Of a DNA stretch of 64,000 nt, positions 35,276-45,995 are shown piece by piece. The DNA lies in contig OX438743.1 of the NCBI GenBank assembly GCA_949316235.1, positions 30,349,242-30,413,241 of the forward strand, given 5' to 3'. The notes under the pieces were generated by a model, which worked only from the letters and a program-made list of their open reading frames with translations, was not told the DNA's origin and did no database searches. The stretch comes from Oegoconia quadripuncta (lineage: Eukaryota; Arthropoda; Insecta; Lepidoptera; Autostichidae). Both the position numbers and the translations under genes were made by a program. Each line of letters starts with the position of its first letter. The stretch's first letter is position 1.

Positions 35276-35512
35276 CTAGCTTTCCGCCCGCGGCTTCGCT
35301 TGCGTGGAATAACTTTATCGCAGATATGTTTAATTTCTTTATCCCGCAAGAACTTACTCACTTTATCGGGATAAAAAATATCCTATATCTCAATCCAGGG
35401 TATATTCTACTTATAATCTAAATTTTACCCAAATCCCTTTCGCCGTGATTGAGCAACAAACAAATAAACAAACAAACATCCAAACTTTCGCATTTATAAT
35501 ATTAATTAGACA
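35276..35512 (+). repeat. Dispersed lepidopteran repeat (family 4, best copy)
   Basis: Runs from 'ctagctttccgcccgcggc' through 'ggcttcgcttgcgtggaata', 'tcactttatcgggataaaa', 'tttcgccgtgattgagcaac' and (AAACAAAC)n to 'cgcatttataatattaatta'. This is the longest family 4 copy here. It is non-coding. Confidence 0.8.
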
Positions 35513-36214
35513 TAGTTTAAGATAGAAATGCTGAAATTTGAATGTCTAAGCTGGTGTATAATTTTATGTGTTCCGTTTTTGCCGGCTTTTAGCCCTTAAG
35601 AAGTCCCCCTAAAAGAATTTAAAATAAAAAAAGTGGTCTATCTTGTAAAAAACACAATAATTTTGTTGCAACGGTCTTTGTCATAATTATCGTTACTTCT
35701 CTTTTATTTTCATTGTTGGAAAACTAATTAGACCACCATGCTATTGCGCTAATTAAATAACTGTAGGTGTATACACAAGTCTGCATCATAATCTAATTAC
35801 CATGGCTTTAATCCCCATTAAGTCATTACCGTAACGTATAATAGGTTCATTGTTCATTTTCCCAAATGAACATGGAACAAAGAAACATGTCAGTCTCGCT
35901 CGTCGTGGCGGAGACCCCTTTGATTCAATATGACACGCTACGAGACTTGGCGGTATGACTCGATCTACGAACTCCTAAATTGCCGTCGTAATGAAGATGA
36001 TGTGATAAATATGACAAAGGCTTGGAAACTGTAATGTTATAATAGGATAGTTTGGTTTAAAACACTCGTAAATTTCAAGTACCTAACATAGATAAACGTT
36101 CACCAAGTAAAATCAAAACCATTAAAAAAAATTATAACAGTAGGTAGACGAATCAGGTATAGGTATTGTTATAATAGCGTAAAAGTTATCATTGCATCCA
36201 CTTGTCACATTTTT
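35513..36214. other. Unannotated intergenic sequence
   Basis: No supportable gene or repeat. Confidence 0.45.
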
Positions 36215-36750
36215 ACTTTAAAAAAAAACGGCCAAGTGTATGTCGGGGCATGTGCAGTGTAGGGTTCCACACTGTCCTCACAATATGCGGATTTAAAAGG
36301 GGGCTTTTTGTTGTTTGACAATGGATTTTTAACGGAAAGCACATTTATAAGTTTTTCGACTACGAGTATTACTCATTAACTTGTGAAACTTGCTTTAAAG
36401 CTTAATATTTCTTAAACGGAACCTTAAATCGAAAAACTGTTTAAGGTGCGACCTCTAATATTTTTGAACGACCTATCCAAAAACACCCCACATGCTGGGG
36501 TACAAAAATAAAAGAAAAATCATCCCCACTTTGCGTGTCCCCACACACCACCGTGAGGGGGATATATATTTTTCAAGATTTTATTTTACTACTTTGCCGG
36601 CATGATTAACATGTATACCCATGCCAAATTACGGTTTTCTGGTACTAAGAGCCTCTGAGCTAAGCCTCGGATAGACAGACAGAATTGTTGACTATATAGA
36701 ACCTTAAAAACGCGGATGAGTAACAGCGCACTCTGCTCTGTCGTTCGAGA
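36215..36750 (+). repeat. Dispersed repeat starting 'cggccaagtg'
   Basis: 'aaaacggccaagtgtatgtc' and 'gtgtagggttccacac' at the 5' side, and 'gattaacatgtatacccatg' with 'gacagacagaattgttgact' at the 3' side, resemble a widespread lepidopteran repeat. The 80-codon minus frame at 36589-36831 is a by-product of the repeat. Class uncertain. Confidence 0.45.
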
Positions 36751-37166
36751 AACTTTAAGACGATTATAGACGAGCAAAGCAGTGGATGGAAGTCTCCAGG
36801 TGTAAGGGTAGCTATACGTATCTATATACAAAGCGAAGTCAAACGGTTATTGCGTTAAGCTGAACGTAAGCGAGCGTGCGCGAACATTCCACGACATTCG
36901 TTCTAATTGGAACTGGGGAATTTATTTGGCATTTAAGATTGAAAATTGTTGAAATTGTCAAATGCTAAATTAGATTCCTAGGTGTAAGGCTACAGAAGCT
37001 ACAGAGACCTTTTAAAGGCAATTATACCATCTGTTCCCAATACACGTAATGTATTAAGTGTTATAATTGAGAGGAGTATCCGACTGTCCCTGTAATATTA
37101 CGGGCAAATTTATCAGGTCAAAATTTTTCCGTTTCTTTTATGCATGTAAAGTTGAATTATATTTTT

Positions 37167-37440
37167 GACAACCTGTTTGGTGTAGTGGTTAGAATCTCTG
37201 CTTCTATACCAAAAGGTCGCGGGTTCGAATCCCGCTAGGGGCATATATTTGTATGATGAATACGGACATGTGTACCCGAGTTATTGATGTTTTTCATTTA
37301 TATATGTATTTATTTACAAAAAAAAATGTATTTGTGTAGTGTATCAACCATTTGATATCCACAACACAAGCCTCGTTGCTTAGTGTGGAACTAGATGGCG
37401 CTGTCTGTATAATGTCCAAGGATATTTTATTTATTTATTT
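37167..37440 (+). mobile_element. tRNA-derived SINE, family 2 (full length)
   Basis: From 'acctgtttggtgtagtggtt' (box A) and 'gggttcgaatcccgctaggg' (box B) through 'tacccgagttattgatgt', 'caacacaagcctcgttgctt' and 'ggaactagatggcgctgt' to 'tgtccaaggatatttta' with (TTTA)n. It sits directly upstream of the RTE-type LINE relic at 37488. The tract 36751-37166 holds nothing recognisable. Confidence 0.9.
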
Positions 37441-37487
37441 AATCCTATAGTTAGCACTGAACAATAGTCACTATGAGCCTCATAAGA

Positions 37488-37751
37488 AAGCTCAAGGTTA
37501 TACAACGTACTATGAAAATGCTTGACGTTTCACAATGAGGTGGAATTGGAACTGAAGAAATTCGCAGAAGACTAAGTCACCAACAGTGTATTAGTACGTT
37601 GTAATGGCAGTGGGCACGGCACATAGCTCGAAAAAATTATGGTGGTTGGGGCATTAATAAGTTAGAGAGAACACAAAACCTAATGAAGGTCGCGGAAAGT
37701 AGCTGGATGCAGACCGCTTCCAATTGGTCGCTCTGGAATTCTATAGGATAG
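37488..37751 (+). pseudogene. RTE-type LINE relic (RT C-terminal tail)
   Basis: One frame of 88 codons retains the order KLKVIQRTMKMLDV, TEEIRRRLS, WQWARHIARKNYGGWG, VAESSWMQTASNWSLWNS. This is the post-polymerase tail typical of RTE-clade LINE proteins (KLKxxQRAMERAML..EEIRRRT..WxWAGHIARR..DGRWG..AGSRWMQxAxDRxxW). Stops TGA (17th codon) and TAA interrupt it. The block between WG and VAESSW is shortened, as if the GRPPxRWxDD segment was deleted. This is an old dead copy with no intact 5' or 3' end. Confidence 0.85.
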
Positions 37752-38414
37752 ACCTTTGTTCACCAGTTGACGTTCCATCTGATATGGTGAATCCTATAGA
37801 TAGTTAATAATGCCTTTAAACAGCAACCAGTAAACACAACAAGTTTCAAACAATAGTAAGCATAAAGTTTCCCTTATCTCGCATGATGCCGCCCGCGGCT
37901 GCGTCTACGATGCAGACAAGTTGACAGATGCCCTGAGCTATTCCGATATTCGAGAATGTGTATTGTTCGAGCATCTTTGTTCAGGCTCGCGTCGAGACAA
38001 GGTTGCAATTTATTGCAAATAGGGCGTAACGAGCTCTCAGAGTCTTGCAACATGAGAAAATTCTGTTGGTCACGAGATAAACAAATCTGTTGGATTCATC
38101 ATGCTGAGGATCACATATTGGCTCTTTTTTTGTTTGTTTTCTTTATATATAAAATGCAACTTGAATTTGCTGTAAAAACAACAATTCTCTATGTCTATTT
38201 GATGTGAAGAGGAGCAATTTTTAAAAATGTTTAAAGGAATTCTGAGAGTGTAAACACAGAAAGTGCACTTCATGCACTATTTACACGAATCGGTTTGAGT
38301 CGCTTTTGGCATCCCGGACATCTTAGTTTATTTAAACGAATTTCAAAGCTGATATTTTGGTGAAGAATGATGCCTAAAACTTTATGACAAAGCGTCCATT
38401 AGATGACGTAGATG
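37752..38414. other. Unannotated intergenic sequence
   Basis: The 83-codon frame at 37956-38207 shows no family resemblance. Nothing else is supported. Confidence 0.4.
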
Positions 38415-38640
38415 TACACGGAGGCGATTGTAGTAGATTGGTTTGTGCGAAATCAACGGTTGCAGGTTCGAATCCCGAGAGGGATTTGTGTGAAGATTGA
38501 AGAATACGAACATTTATTCCCGAGTTATGGATGTTTAGATAAATATTTATGTACTTAAGTTTATCCGTTGTTTAGTATCCATAGTACAAGCCCTGCTTAT
38601 TTTGGGACTAGATGATTGGAATACGAAATATTTATTTATT
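38415..38640 (+). mobile_element. Diverged tRNA-derived SINE (family 2-prime)
   Basis: Head with box B 'aggttcgaatcccgagaggg', body 'gaatacgaacatttattccc', 'gagttatggatgtttagata', 'gtatccatagtacaagcc' and tail 'aatatttatttatt'. It is the best copy of the subgroup also at 5933, 6945 and 47405. Confidence 0.75.
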
Positions 38641-38810
38641 CCAAATTGAATTGAGCTGTAAAGAAGGCTAATTTAAACACGCACTCACTGACTCACTGAT
38701 CATTAAAATTAGCCACTTCAATAGCTAGCTAGAAACTGAAATTTGTGAAAGTCTCATACCGTTATTTATAGGTATACATACAACTAAATATAAAAATCAG
38801 AGAATCCGAA

Positions 38811-38893
38811 AACCCAAAAAAATGTTGTTATAAAATTTTCGTGTTTTGAACCCAACAACATTTTTTTGGGTTCAAAACACGAAAATTTTATAA
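38811..38893. repeat. Interleaved inverted repeats (X-Y-X'-Y')
   Basis: Two perfect inverted pairs interleave: X 38811-38829 with X' 38854-38872 (19 bp, aacccaaaaaaatgttgtt), and Y 38828-38854 with Y' 38867-38893 (27 bp, starting ttataaaattttcgtgtttt). Both pairs are exact. The order makes the two stems mutually interlocking, and the whole is 83 bp. Confidence 0.9.
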
Positions 38894-39030
38894 TTGATGG
38901 CACATAAAAAGAACCCATCACTTCCCGTAGGTGTCGTAAAAGGCGAAAGGACTTTCCACTAAAAAACCTCTAAAGATTTGCATGTTTTAGCGGCGATGAG
39001 ATCACCCCATAACATGTGCGCATTTCAGTA

Positions 39031-39136
39031 TTTTTTTTATGCACGACGGTTTCGTACTTGACCTCAATCACACCTGATGTCAAGTGAAGATAAGGTCGAA
39101 GGTGGAAGCGTACTGACCCGGAAACCCCAACACATA
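39031..39136 (-). mobile_element. SINE family 1, 5'-truncated, nested, minus
   Basis: Plus-strand poly(T) 39031-39038, then 'atgcacgacggtttcgtact', 'cctcaatcacacctgatgtc', 'gacccggaaaccccaacaca'. It ends at the 5' truncation next to a microsatellite. It sits inside family C and is therefore younger than that copy. Confidence 0.85.
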
Positions 39137-39202
39137 TAACACAACACAACACAAAACACAACACACAACAACATACAACACAACACAACACACAACACAA
39201 CA
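39137..39202. repeat. (ACAAC)n-like microsatellite
   Basis: Irregular ACAAC/ACACA units between the truncated 5' end of the nested SINE and the CAGTAT duplication. It lies within the inserted segment, at the SINE's 5' junction. The 77-codon cysteine-rich minus frame over it is not a gene. Confidence 0.9.
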
Positions 39203-39345
39203 CAGTATATTTCTAAAGGTGAAATGTCGATGTTGTTTCAAGCCTTAAATGTGTAACGTTTGGAACACCCAAACGGTAATGTTTGGAATATGTTTGACTA
39301 ACCGATTTGGGTTACAGGTCGTTACGTTATGTATGTATTTGATAT

Positions 39346-40751
39346 GTATGTATTATTCAGTTGGTATGAGTAACGGCACTTACCTATACAGAGGAAGGCC
39401 ACAGATTCTATTTTCAAATAAGTTTACTTTTAACAGAATAGAAGTTAATCTAATCCATTTTTTTTTTACATTTATATTGCATAGGGTGGAGAATAATGTT
39501 GCGCAATGAATTAACGAAACCACTAATAAAGAGAAAACATGTGAAAAATTGATACCATTGAAAATATTAGAATATTCCTACGTCCCTGAGGTCAGTCCGG
39601 CGACGACTACAATACCTATTTAGACAAGAATAAAGCAACTCATGATATAAAATCATCAACTTCATCTCGAGAAAAGTTTGCCAAGATGAGTCTTACTTCA
39701 ATCATTATGTGCTTGATGTCAAGTTGGTTCATAATCTTGAAAAATTGGCAGAGAGTCTGTGGAGTAGACTTTCCTGAACTCAAGGAAGAGGTTTTCAAAA
39801 TACGCGCCCGATATAATTATAAATTGAAAACATATAAACTCGAGATACTGCAATTATATCTAATAAATAAACTAGCCAACTGTTAAAAGCTAAATGTCAT
39901 CGAAACGAGTTAAACGATTTCCAAGAAACATGAGCAACAACCATCCCTTTTGAATATAAGAACCTATTTTGAAATCGGTAGAGCCGTTTTGCCGCTACAA
40001 TATGCCATAGACAGAAACACAGACAGACAATCTTCGAACTTACAACAACCCTCTTTTGCGTGTGGCTAAAATAGATTCTGAAGCGAAAGTTCTTCGGATA
40101 GCCTAACGTGACGGAATTCACAACAAAGGAGCACTACAGATTATACTCCGAACTGTGTGAGAACTGTATTAATACGAGAATAATAGCACGTGTCAACGTT
40201 TAAAGAATTTTTACTGGGCAGTTCACCCCAGTTTTGAAATTCAAAGTGCAGTAGCATTAAGGCACGCCCCCCTACAGTTAAGGCCGCTCGTGTTGGAATT
40301 TTTAATTCAATTATGATAGCGATCTTGTTTAATGACCGTCTTCTTATACCAAAGAGCGCGTTTTTACAATCTCCGCCCCCATTCGTCGCAGCTTTTCTTT
40401 TCACATTTTTTTTTCATCGAAATGGAAAAAAGCGATGACGATTGTGAATGCCTTAAATGTTTCGGGCGTTTGGTAAATCATAATTGGATGTTCTATGGGG
40501 TTGGCAATTATTTTTTTTCTTGTGGAATGAATGGGTAATTTGGGTGTCGGCTGTGTTTTGATAAGCGTCATCACTGGTAGAACGCATTATACAGACTTTT
40601 TTTTTCACGAATGACTGGATATACCCTTGGTAAAATTCTTGTCTGGTCGAAAGTGACCAGGAGTAGCCCAAGATGAAGCGATTTGAGCAATTTTGTCCCT
40701 ATCCTACTACAACTATCAACTAATGATGATTCATATAGTTATTCCCGATTT
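39346..40751. other. Unannotated intergenic sequence
   Basis: About 1.4 kb with several 66-87-codon frames on both strands, none resembling a known family. No repeat or RNA gene is recognised. Confidence 0.4.
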
Positions 40752-41028
40752 GACGACCTGTTTGGTGTAGCGGTTCGAAACTCTGACCACTATACTAAAA
40801 GGTCGCGGGTTCGAATCCCGCTAGGGGCATATGTTTGTATGATGAATACGACATGTGTGCCCGAGTTATAGATGTTTTCATTTATATTAAGTATTTATTT
40901 ACAAAAAAAAAAATATTTATGTACTATAACAACCATCTGGTTTCCACAACACAAGCCTATAGTTGCTTAATGTGGAACTAGATGGCGTTGTGTGTATGTC
41001 CAAGGATATTATTTATTATATTATTATT
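40752..41028 (+). mobile_element. tRNA-derived SINE, family 2 (full length)
   Basis: 'gacgacctgtttggtgtagc' and 'gggttcgaatcccgctaggg' form the tRNA-like head; 'cccgagttatagatgttttc', 'caacacaagcctatagttgc', 'gaactagatggcgttgtgtg' and 'tgtccaaggatattatttat' follow. A box A substitution (agcggttcgaaa) is present. Confidence 0.9.
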
Positions 41029-41196
41029 CCCTACATCACCTGTCTTGCATTAACATGATCTTAATGCAAGACACAATTATAGTTATATTTGCAAATTTTG
41101 CACTGGTTTCTCTCGCAGGGCACTAGATGAAAATCAGTGTCTTACCGTTATAGGTGAGGATCCACACTGAGCGATGGCCCATTTGTGGTACACATA

Positions 41197-41364
41197 CACA
41201 CACAAGTACACACACAAGTACACACATAAGTACACACATAAGTACACACATAAGTACACACATAAGTACACACATAAGTACACATATAAGTACACACATA
41301 AGTACACACATAAGTACACACATAAGTACACACATAAGTACACACATAAGTACATACATAAGTT
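41197..41364. repeat. 12-bp minisatellite, about 14 units
   Basis: Unit cacacataagta, nearly perfect over 41221-41340 (10 units) with variant units at both ends. Because 12 is a multiple of 3, five frames stay open and give HKYT, LCVY and similar repeats; these are not genes. Confidence 0.95.
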
Positions 41365-41528
41365 GTAACCGCAGTACCGACTCAATTTTTATTTTTTAAT
41401 TACTCTCAAATAATGCTCTTCAAAAACCATAACACCATGCAGAATAATTGTGCGTACTAGGACTGCTAGACTAGAAATAGAGTTTATCTTGAAATTATCC
41501 ATCATTACGTCAATAGAAATAGAATATC

Positions 41529-41600
41529 CTCATCCATCATACCAGCTACAGGATCTCCACTACTGAACATAAGTCCCGCCATAGACTTCCAGAGCGATGC
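41529..41600 (+). repeat. Family E fragment
   Basis: 'catcataccagctacaggat', 'ctccactactgaacataagt' and 'catagacttccagagcgatg' match the pieces at 60392-60467 and, more distantly, 60908. Confidence 0.55.
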
Positions 41601-42046
41601 GATGATGAAATCTTGATATCGTATTACTTAATGTATGATAGGTATCATTATAATAAAACCTCAACCATTTTATTGCAAAATACTTGTTTTTTACATTGCA
41701 ACGCCTACAAATCCCGACAATAAAATTGCAAACATTAAAATAAAAAAAAAAACAACAGTTACTTACTGTAATCCTGATCCAACGGCCGCGCAATTCGGAA
41801 CCTTAACTTGGTTTTTACGAGGTAAATGGAGCCCAAAATTCTATGCCCATAAATTTGTCAGGCAATGCCCAAAAGTTTCATGTTAATTCAATCAAACGCC
41901 GGGCCTGGCTTATATTTGATGAAGGCAAACCTTTAATGTGATTTTTTTTTTAATTTTTGGCCTCGACATTTACGAAGGCTAATAACTGGTTTTGCAGATC
42001 GAGTAAAGGGAGTAATTAGGTTTAATTATTAGCCTTAAAGACATTA
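41601..42046. other. Unannotated intergenic sequence
   Basis: No supportable feature. Confidence 0.4.
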
Positions 42047-42073
42047 ATTTTCCATAAAGAATTTATGGAAAAT
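42047..42073. repeat. Small perfect hairpin
   Basis: attttccataaa, loop gaa, tttatggaaaat: 12-bp exact arms in AT-rich DNA, with partly matching ATTAAT flanks outside. Confidence 0.7.
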
Positions 42074-42882
42074 TTATTAATCCATACATTAAGTTTTCGT
42101 AAATATATTGCGATGCCAAAGTTAATATATTGATTTCCTGAAATTTATTCCTCAGAGATCTCTTTCTAGAGAGAGTTCTATTCTACATTGCAAAACGATG
42201 AGAGGATTATCAAAACATAATCCTGACTTTATTGCACCACGAAATAAGTACTTATTAATATTTGAAAGATAATTTCAACGCAAGCAAATAGTTGGGTTGA
42301 ACAATAGTCCGTCACAGTGGCATTCAGGGGTGTCACACAAGGGGTGGACGGTATTGTTTTTCAAAAAACATTTTCATGGCATTTCAAGTTTTATATTTCA
42401 TAAACATTGACAAGCATTGGTACAAGATCGACAGAGTGTGTAATGATTTTTTGCAGACTCGCATGTAATCCCATCGAAGTAACAATTTTTATAGTATTGG
42501 GTCTTTACCTATGAAATTAGAGTTTTTTTTTCTTCGTTAATCATATGTACCAATTCCTGCGATTTTCAAAGCTATATCCAAATTTGTTTTTTATTTGGAA
42601 AATGGAATATTATTTCAAGGTTTCACATGAAATATTTTTTAATTTCTGGGCTAAATCACACAATAAAAAAAATTTGAACAGAGCTCTTTTCATGTGCTTC
42701 CCATAATCATTTCTTAGATTCGCTGAAACTTCTATAAAGCGGTTACTTTTAAAAATTGCCTATACTTAATGTTATCCGATAATACACACAAAGTTAAGCT
42801 AAATTTGGATTTGCCATTCTCAAAAAAAATTATAAAAATGTTTATATGGAGAAAACAATCTTAATGAAATTCTTCATACAAA
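42074..42882. other. AT-rich tract upstream of an inverted repeat
   Basis: Contains 'ggtctttacctatgaaatta' at 42500-42520, which repeats the right arm of the inverted repeat at 42883-42929. This suggests 42500-42929 may belong to one element. There is no coding frame. Confidence 0.35.
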
Positions 42883-42929
42883 ACGCCAATTTCATAGGTA
42901 AGGATAGGTCTTACCTATGAAATTGGCGT
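42883..42929. repeat. 20-bp perfect inverted repeat
   Basis: Arms 42883-42902 (acgccaatttcataggtaag) and 42910-42929 are exact reverse complements with a 7-nt loop (gataggt). Confidence 0.9.
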
Positions 42930-42954
42930 ATATTAACAATATAAGTAGATATTT

Positions 42955-43190
42955 AAAAACCAAACAACCCGACTGCATAATAAAAAGGGATCTAACAATA
43001 CTACCACTAGTTCAAAATCCATCAAGGTTGTAAGCAAACGCCATTTTGTATTTTACGGGTGCCGTGTTGCATTTTTTGCCATAAATATATCCTATGACAT
43101 TCTGGAGATCACGGCGTCACTTCAAAACCAGTCAGGCCGTTTAGACTAGTTTTGTTAGAAATTTACATACATATATTTATTAAAAGTACC
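42955..43190 (+). repeat. Dispersed repeat family D, with inserted middle
   Basis: 'aaaccaaacaacccgactgc' at the left end, then about 55 bp not found in other copies, then 'cgccattttgtattttacgg', 'gccgtgttgcattttttgcc', 'cttcaaaaccagtcaggccg'. The right end is degraded. Confidence 0.55.
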
Positions 43191-44549
43191 ATAGGTATAA
43201 TGTCAGCTTTCGTTTAAATCATCCCGAGTCCCGTAAAGCTTTAATATTTTAAGGCGGTGCACCCAAGGCAGCTAATGTGAGCTATTAGTCACAAGTCACT
43301 GGTCGACGGGTGTAATGTCGGGGCGATTGCCTGTCTACTGGATATAGGGGGAAATATTGCACGAGCTATTTGAAATATTCATGGTAGATAGTAAATACTT
43401 TTAAAAGTTATACCGAAGTATCTTTACTAAATCCCGCTTAAAAATGCCCTGAACACGCTATTGGTCGGGTTTTGGACATGCATTACAGAGAGATATATTG
43501 TATTATTGTAAATTATTTTGCGCAATAAAGAGTGTTTGTATTGTATTGTATATTTCTCGCGAACCGTATGCTCATCGCATTAGAATACCATTCCAATGAC
43601 ATCCCACGCGAAAACGAATACAAAAGAATAGTTCGCCAAGTATCTTTTTGGTTATGGGGGTCACTCAAAACAGTCATAGTGATTGGTTTCATATGATTTA
43701 GTTTCTGTGTTTGTCTAGTTATTTATCTACGTGTTCCTTTTCTTTACAATGTTCAGGGTGATTCCGGGTAACAAGTGAAATTCGTACGACTCAAAAAAGT
43801 CCTTACATCCGGATGTAGGTATGACAAGTAGTATGTAGGTATGACAAAGGTAAAACGTCATATTTACCTTAAAACTTATCACATTTCAAACAGTCAAAAA
43901 GTCTACAGGTGCGTAGTCATCTAGTGAAGTCTACCTCGCGTGACTCTTGGCTTCACTTATCAAAGAGCAATAATTTCTGCCCGCGACAGTTAAAAATTAC
44001 AAGTAATTAAAAGGTACAAATAAACGGTAAACAAGCTGTTTGCCCGATAAACCACTTTCTCTATTCCAATTAGTTATACGCTTTTAACTATTATTAGTTA
44101 TTACAGCATAGCCTTGATGTATTATTAAAGTAAAAGTTAACATTCAAGACAATGAGAATTTAATCTCTGGACGAGGAAAACGCTTTGCTTACTTTTTCAG
44201 ACTTTTATTTAGTTATATGCTGTCTGATTCTATTATAATTAGTTATGGTATTACGAAACCTTAAGATAGCTACGTTAGTCGTTCGTATCCATAACCTATT
44301 TAGAGGAATACAAGACTGTTCATTGTGTCACCTTAGCCTTATTATATTTTTATTGCAAAAAATTATCGAAATCGGCACCGTAAGCAGGCAAGCTAGCATC
44401 ACTGATTCTTAACTCGGGTGATCTTCTACGCACCTAACCCCCGACGACTATACCATTATGTCTTTGAAGGCATTGTATTTGTGTTCAATCTTTGTCCGAT
44501 TGATTTGAGTGCGATTTTTTTATTTAAAATCTAAAGAAGGGTACACGTT
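43191..44549. other. Intergenic DNA with a LINE tail fragment
   Basis: 43497-43548 ('ttgcgcaataaagagtgttt' plus TTGTA units) is a plus-strand copy of the LINE tail at 6729. The rest is unrecognised. Confidence 0.5.
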
Positions 44550-44670
44550 ATTAACCATGTTTAATGAAAATCGGCTAAGCCGTTTCGAAGATGTTTAGCT
44601 TTTAACACAGTTTGGTATATTTGGATGATACCATAGCCTTGCGGGGATTTTCAAAATTTTCTATTTATTA
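44550..44670 (+). repeat. Dispersed repeat tail (as at 28565)
   Basis: 'accatgtttaatgaaaatcg', 'gctaagccgtttcgaagatg', 'tttagcttttaacacagttt' and 'atttggatgatacc'. It is shared with 28565-28700, 3485-3555 and 32770-32840. Confidence 0.55.
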
Positions 44671-45051
44671 TTCTTGTTTTCATTGTTTGTGTTATTGGAA
44701 CAACTAATAATGTTAATGAACTAGTCTAGCAGTTAAGTTAGCTGTTAATCATTTGACGTACGACGTAGACAGTCATTGTAACGATGTTGAAACTTTAAAA
44801 TATTTTAACATTTCTTTTTGTTTTTTATTTTAGGAATTTAAAATTAAGAATCTACAAACTACGTTCTAGTGATCTAGTGATACCGTGGTAACTTAAATAC
44901 CATAATTATACCTACGCGAAATACGAAATGGCGTTCCATGCAATTCAATATATTTATTGCTAACACACACACGGTTTCACTTGTTTGTTTAGCTCAAGTA
45001 GCTAAGCTTCAGTTATGACATCATAAAATGCCGGTGTTTCATGATGTGCTT
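44671..45051. other. Unannotated intergenic sequence
   Basis: No supportable feature. Confidence 0.4.
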
Positions 45052-45396
45052 AAAGTCTGATCGGCCTTTTTTTTTGACGCGGGGAAACGCCTGACGCGTA
45101 CCGCTCGCCTGGGGGACGGCGAGACGGTTATGTGGGACTCCCCTCCCTGAGGGATACCCACTAAAACCCCGCGGCGACCTTCTTCGGCAGTAGGGAGGAC
45201 CTGGGAACGCATAAGCGGCTCCAGCCCCCCCCCCAAGGGGAGTCCCGAGCGGGGCGCTGTCGACTCTCACACCGCGATCAGCGGGCGGTATGAGACGCGA
45301 CAGGGCCCGATGCGACGACACCCCCCCGGTCGCTCCGGGGGGTGTCATCCTCTCCCGGGCCGCGTCCGACGACTACATCGAAAGTCTGATCGGCCT
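45052..45396 (-). mobile_element. GC-rich poly(A) retroposon with 16-bp target duplication
   Basis: The 16-mer aaagtctgatcggcct occurs at 45052-45067 and again at 45381-45396, flanking a GC-rich body with plus-strand poly(T) at 45067-45075. Read on the minus strand it matches the 10331-10583 element from 'ggagccgcttatgcgttccc' through 'cgtttccccgcgtc' to poly(A). Its 5' part is different and has a GC-rich inverted repeat (gacaccccccc / ggggggtgtc, 45317-45346). The 111-codon minus frame 45348-45013 extends past the poly(A) and target duplication, so it is unlikely to be the element's real protein. The insertion is target-primed, either SINE-like or a 5'-truncated LINE. Confidence 0.88.
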
Positions 45397-45853
45397 GCAA
45401 CATATCCATAGGAATTTGATACTATCACATGGCTTTGTTAAAATAGTCTCCGATTCCATTCACAGACGAAGGTCCTTGACCGAAAGGATCCGTCTATTCT
45501 TTTATAAAACATTATTTTCAGTCAATCTAAAATGGGTATAATATGATATGTGGTTTCATTACTCATCGCATAGTTAAAAGCCGGTGCCATATAGTAGGAC
45601 ATTCATAAGCTTATCTATCACAGTGCAATATGAAATATTTCCACGTCTCTAGATACCAACTCATTACTCATAAATGAGCAATAACTCAACGCGACGAGGA
45701 ATAAAACTTTAGTTTACAGACAATTAGTATTCCGCTGCCGATCCCTCTCTGTGAATATTAAGTATGGCATGCCTGAATATCGTGAAAGCCTACTTGCATG
45801 ACACACTGACTTAAAGTTTGGTAAACAATTATCTTTTTTTTTCCAATCAAATA

Positions 45854-45995
45854 TTCCGGTTGTCAAAGATAAGATAGCCAGTTCCCCAAATGCGTTGGGG
45901 TTTCCGGGTCAGTACGCTTCCACCGTCGACCTCATCTTCACTTAACATCAGGTGTGATTGAGGCCAAGTATAAACCCGTTGTGCATAAAAAAAAA
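45854..45995 (+). mobile_element. SINE family 1, 3' fragment
   Basis: 'attccggttgtcaaagataa', 'gatagccagttccccaaatg', 'cttaacatcaggtgtgattg' and poly(A) 45986-45995. Confidence 0.85.

Larger units (their letters stand above)
38901..39345 (+). repeat. Family C copy split by a nested SINE
   Basis: Left half 38901-39030 ('catcacttcccgtaggtgtc', 'aacatgtgcgcatttcagta'). Right half 39203-39345 ('atttctaaaggtgaaatgtc', 'aacgtttggaacacccaaac', 'gtttggaatatgtttgacta'). The split falls inside the conserved 'catttctgtatatttc' word. CAGTAT at 39026-39031 and 39203-39208 looks like the target duplication. Confidence 0.75.

Noticed and set aside
38970..39203. Cysteine-rich frame CCVLCCVV..
   Set aside because: Translation of the ACAAC-like microsatellite and SINE.
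41197..41364. Possible CRISPR-like array
   Set aside because: Units are contiguous without unique spacers, and the sequence is animal nuclear DNA; it is a minisatellite. The same applies to 49361-49664.
41123..41399. Five overlapping frames with HKYT or LCVY repeats
   Set aside because: Artefact of a 12-bp tandem repeat whose length is a multiple of three.
45013..45348. 111-codon GC-rich minus-strand frame as a retrotransposon protein
   Set aside because: It continues through the element's poly(A) and target duplication into flanking DNA; length is explained by high GC reducing stop codons.
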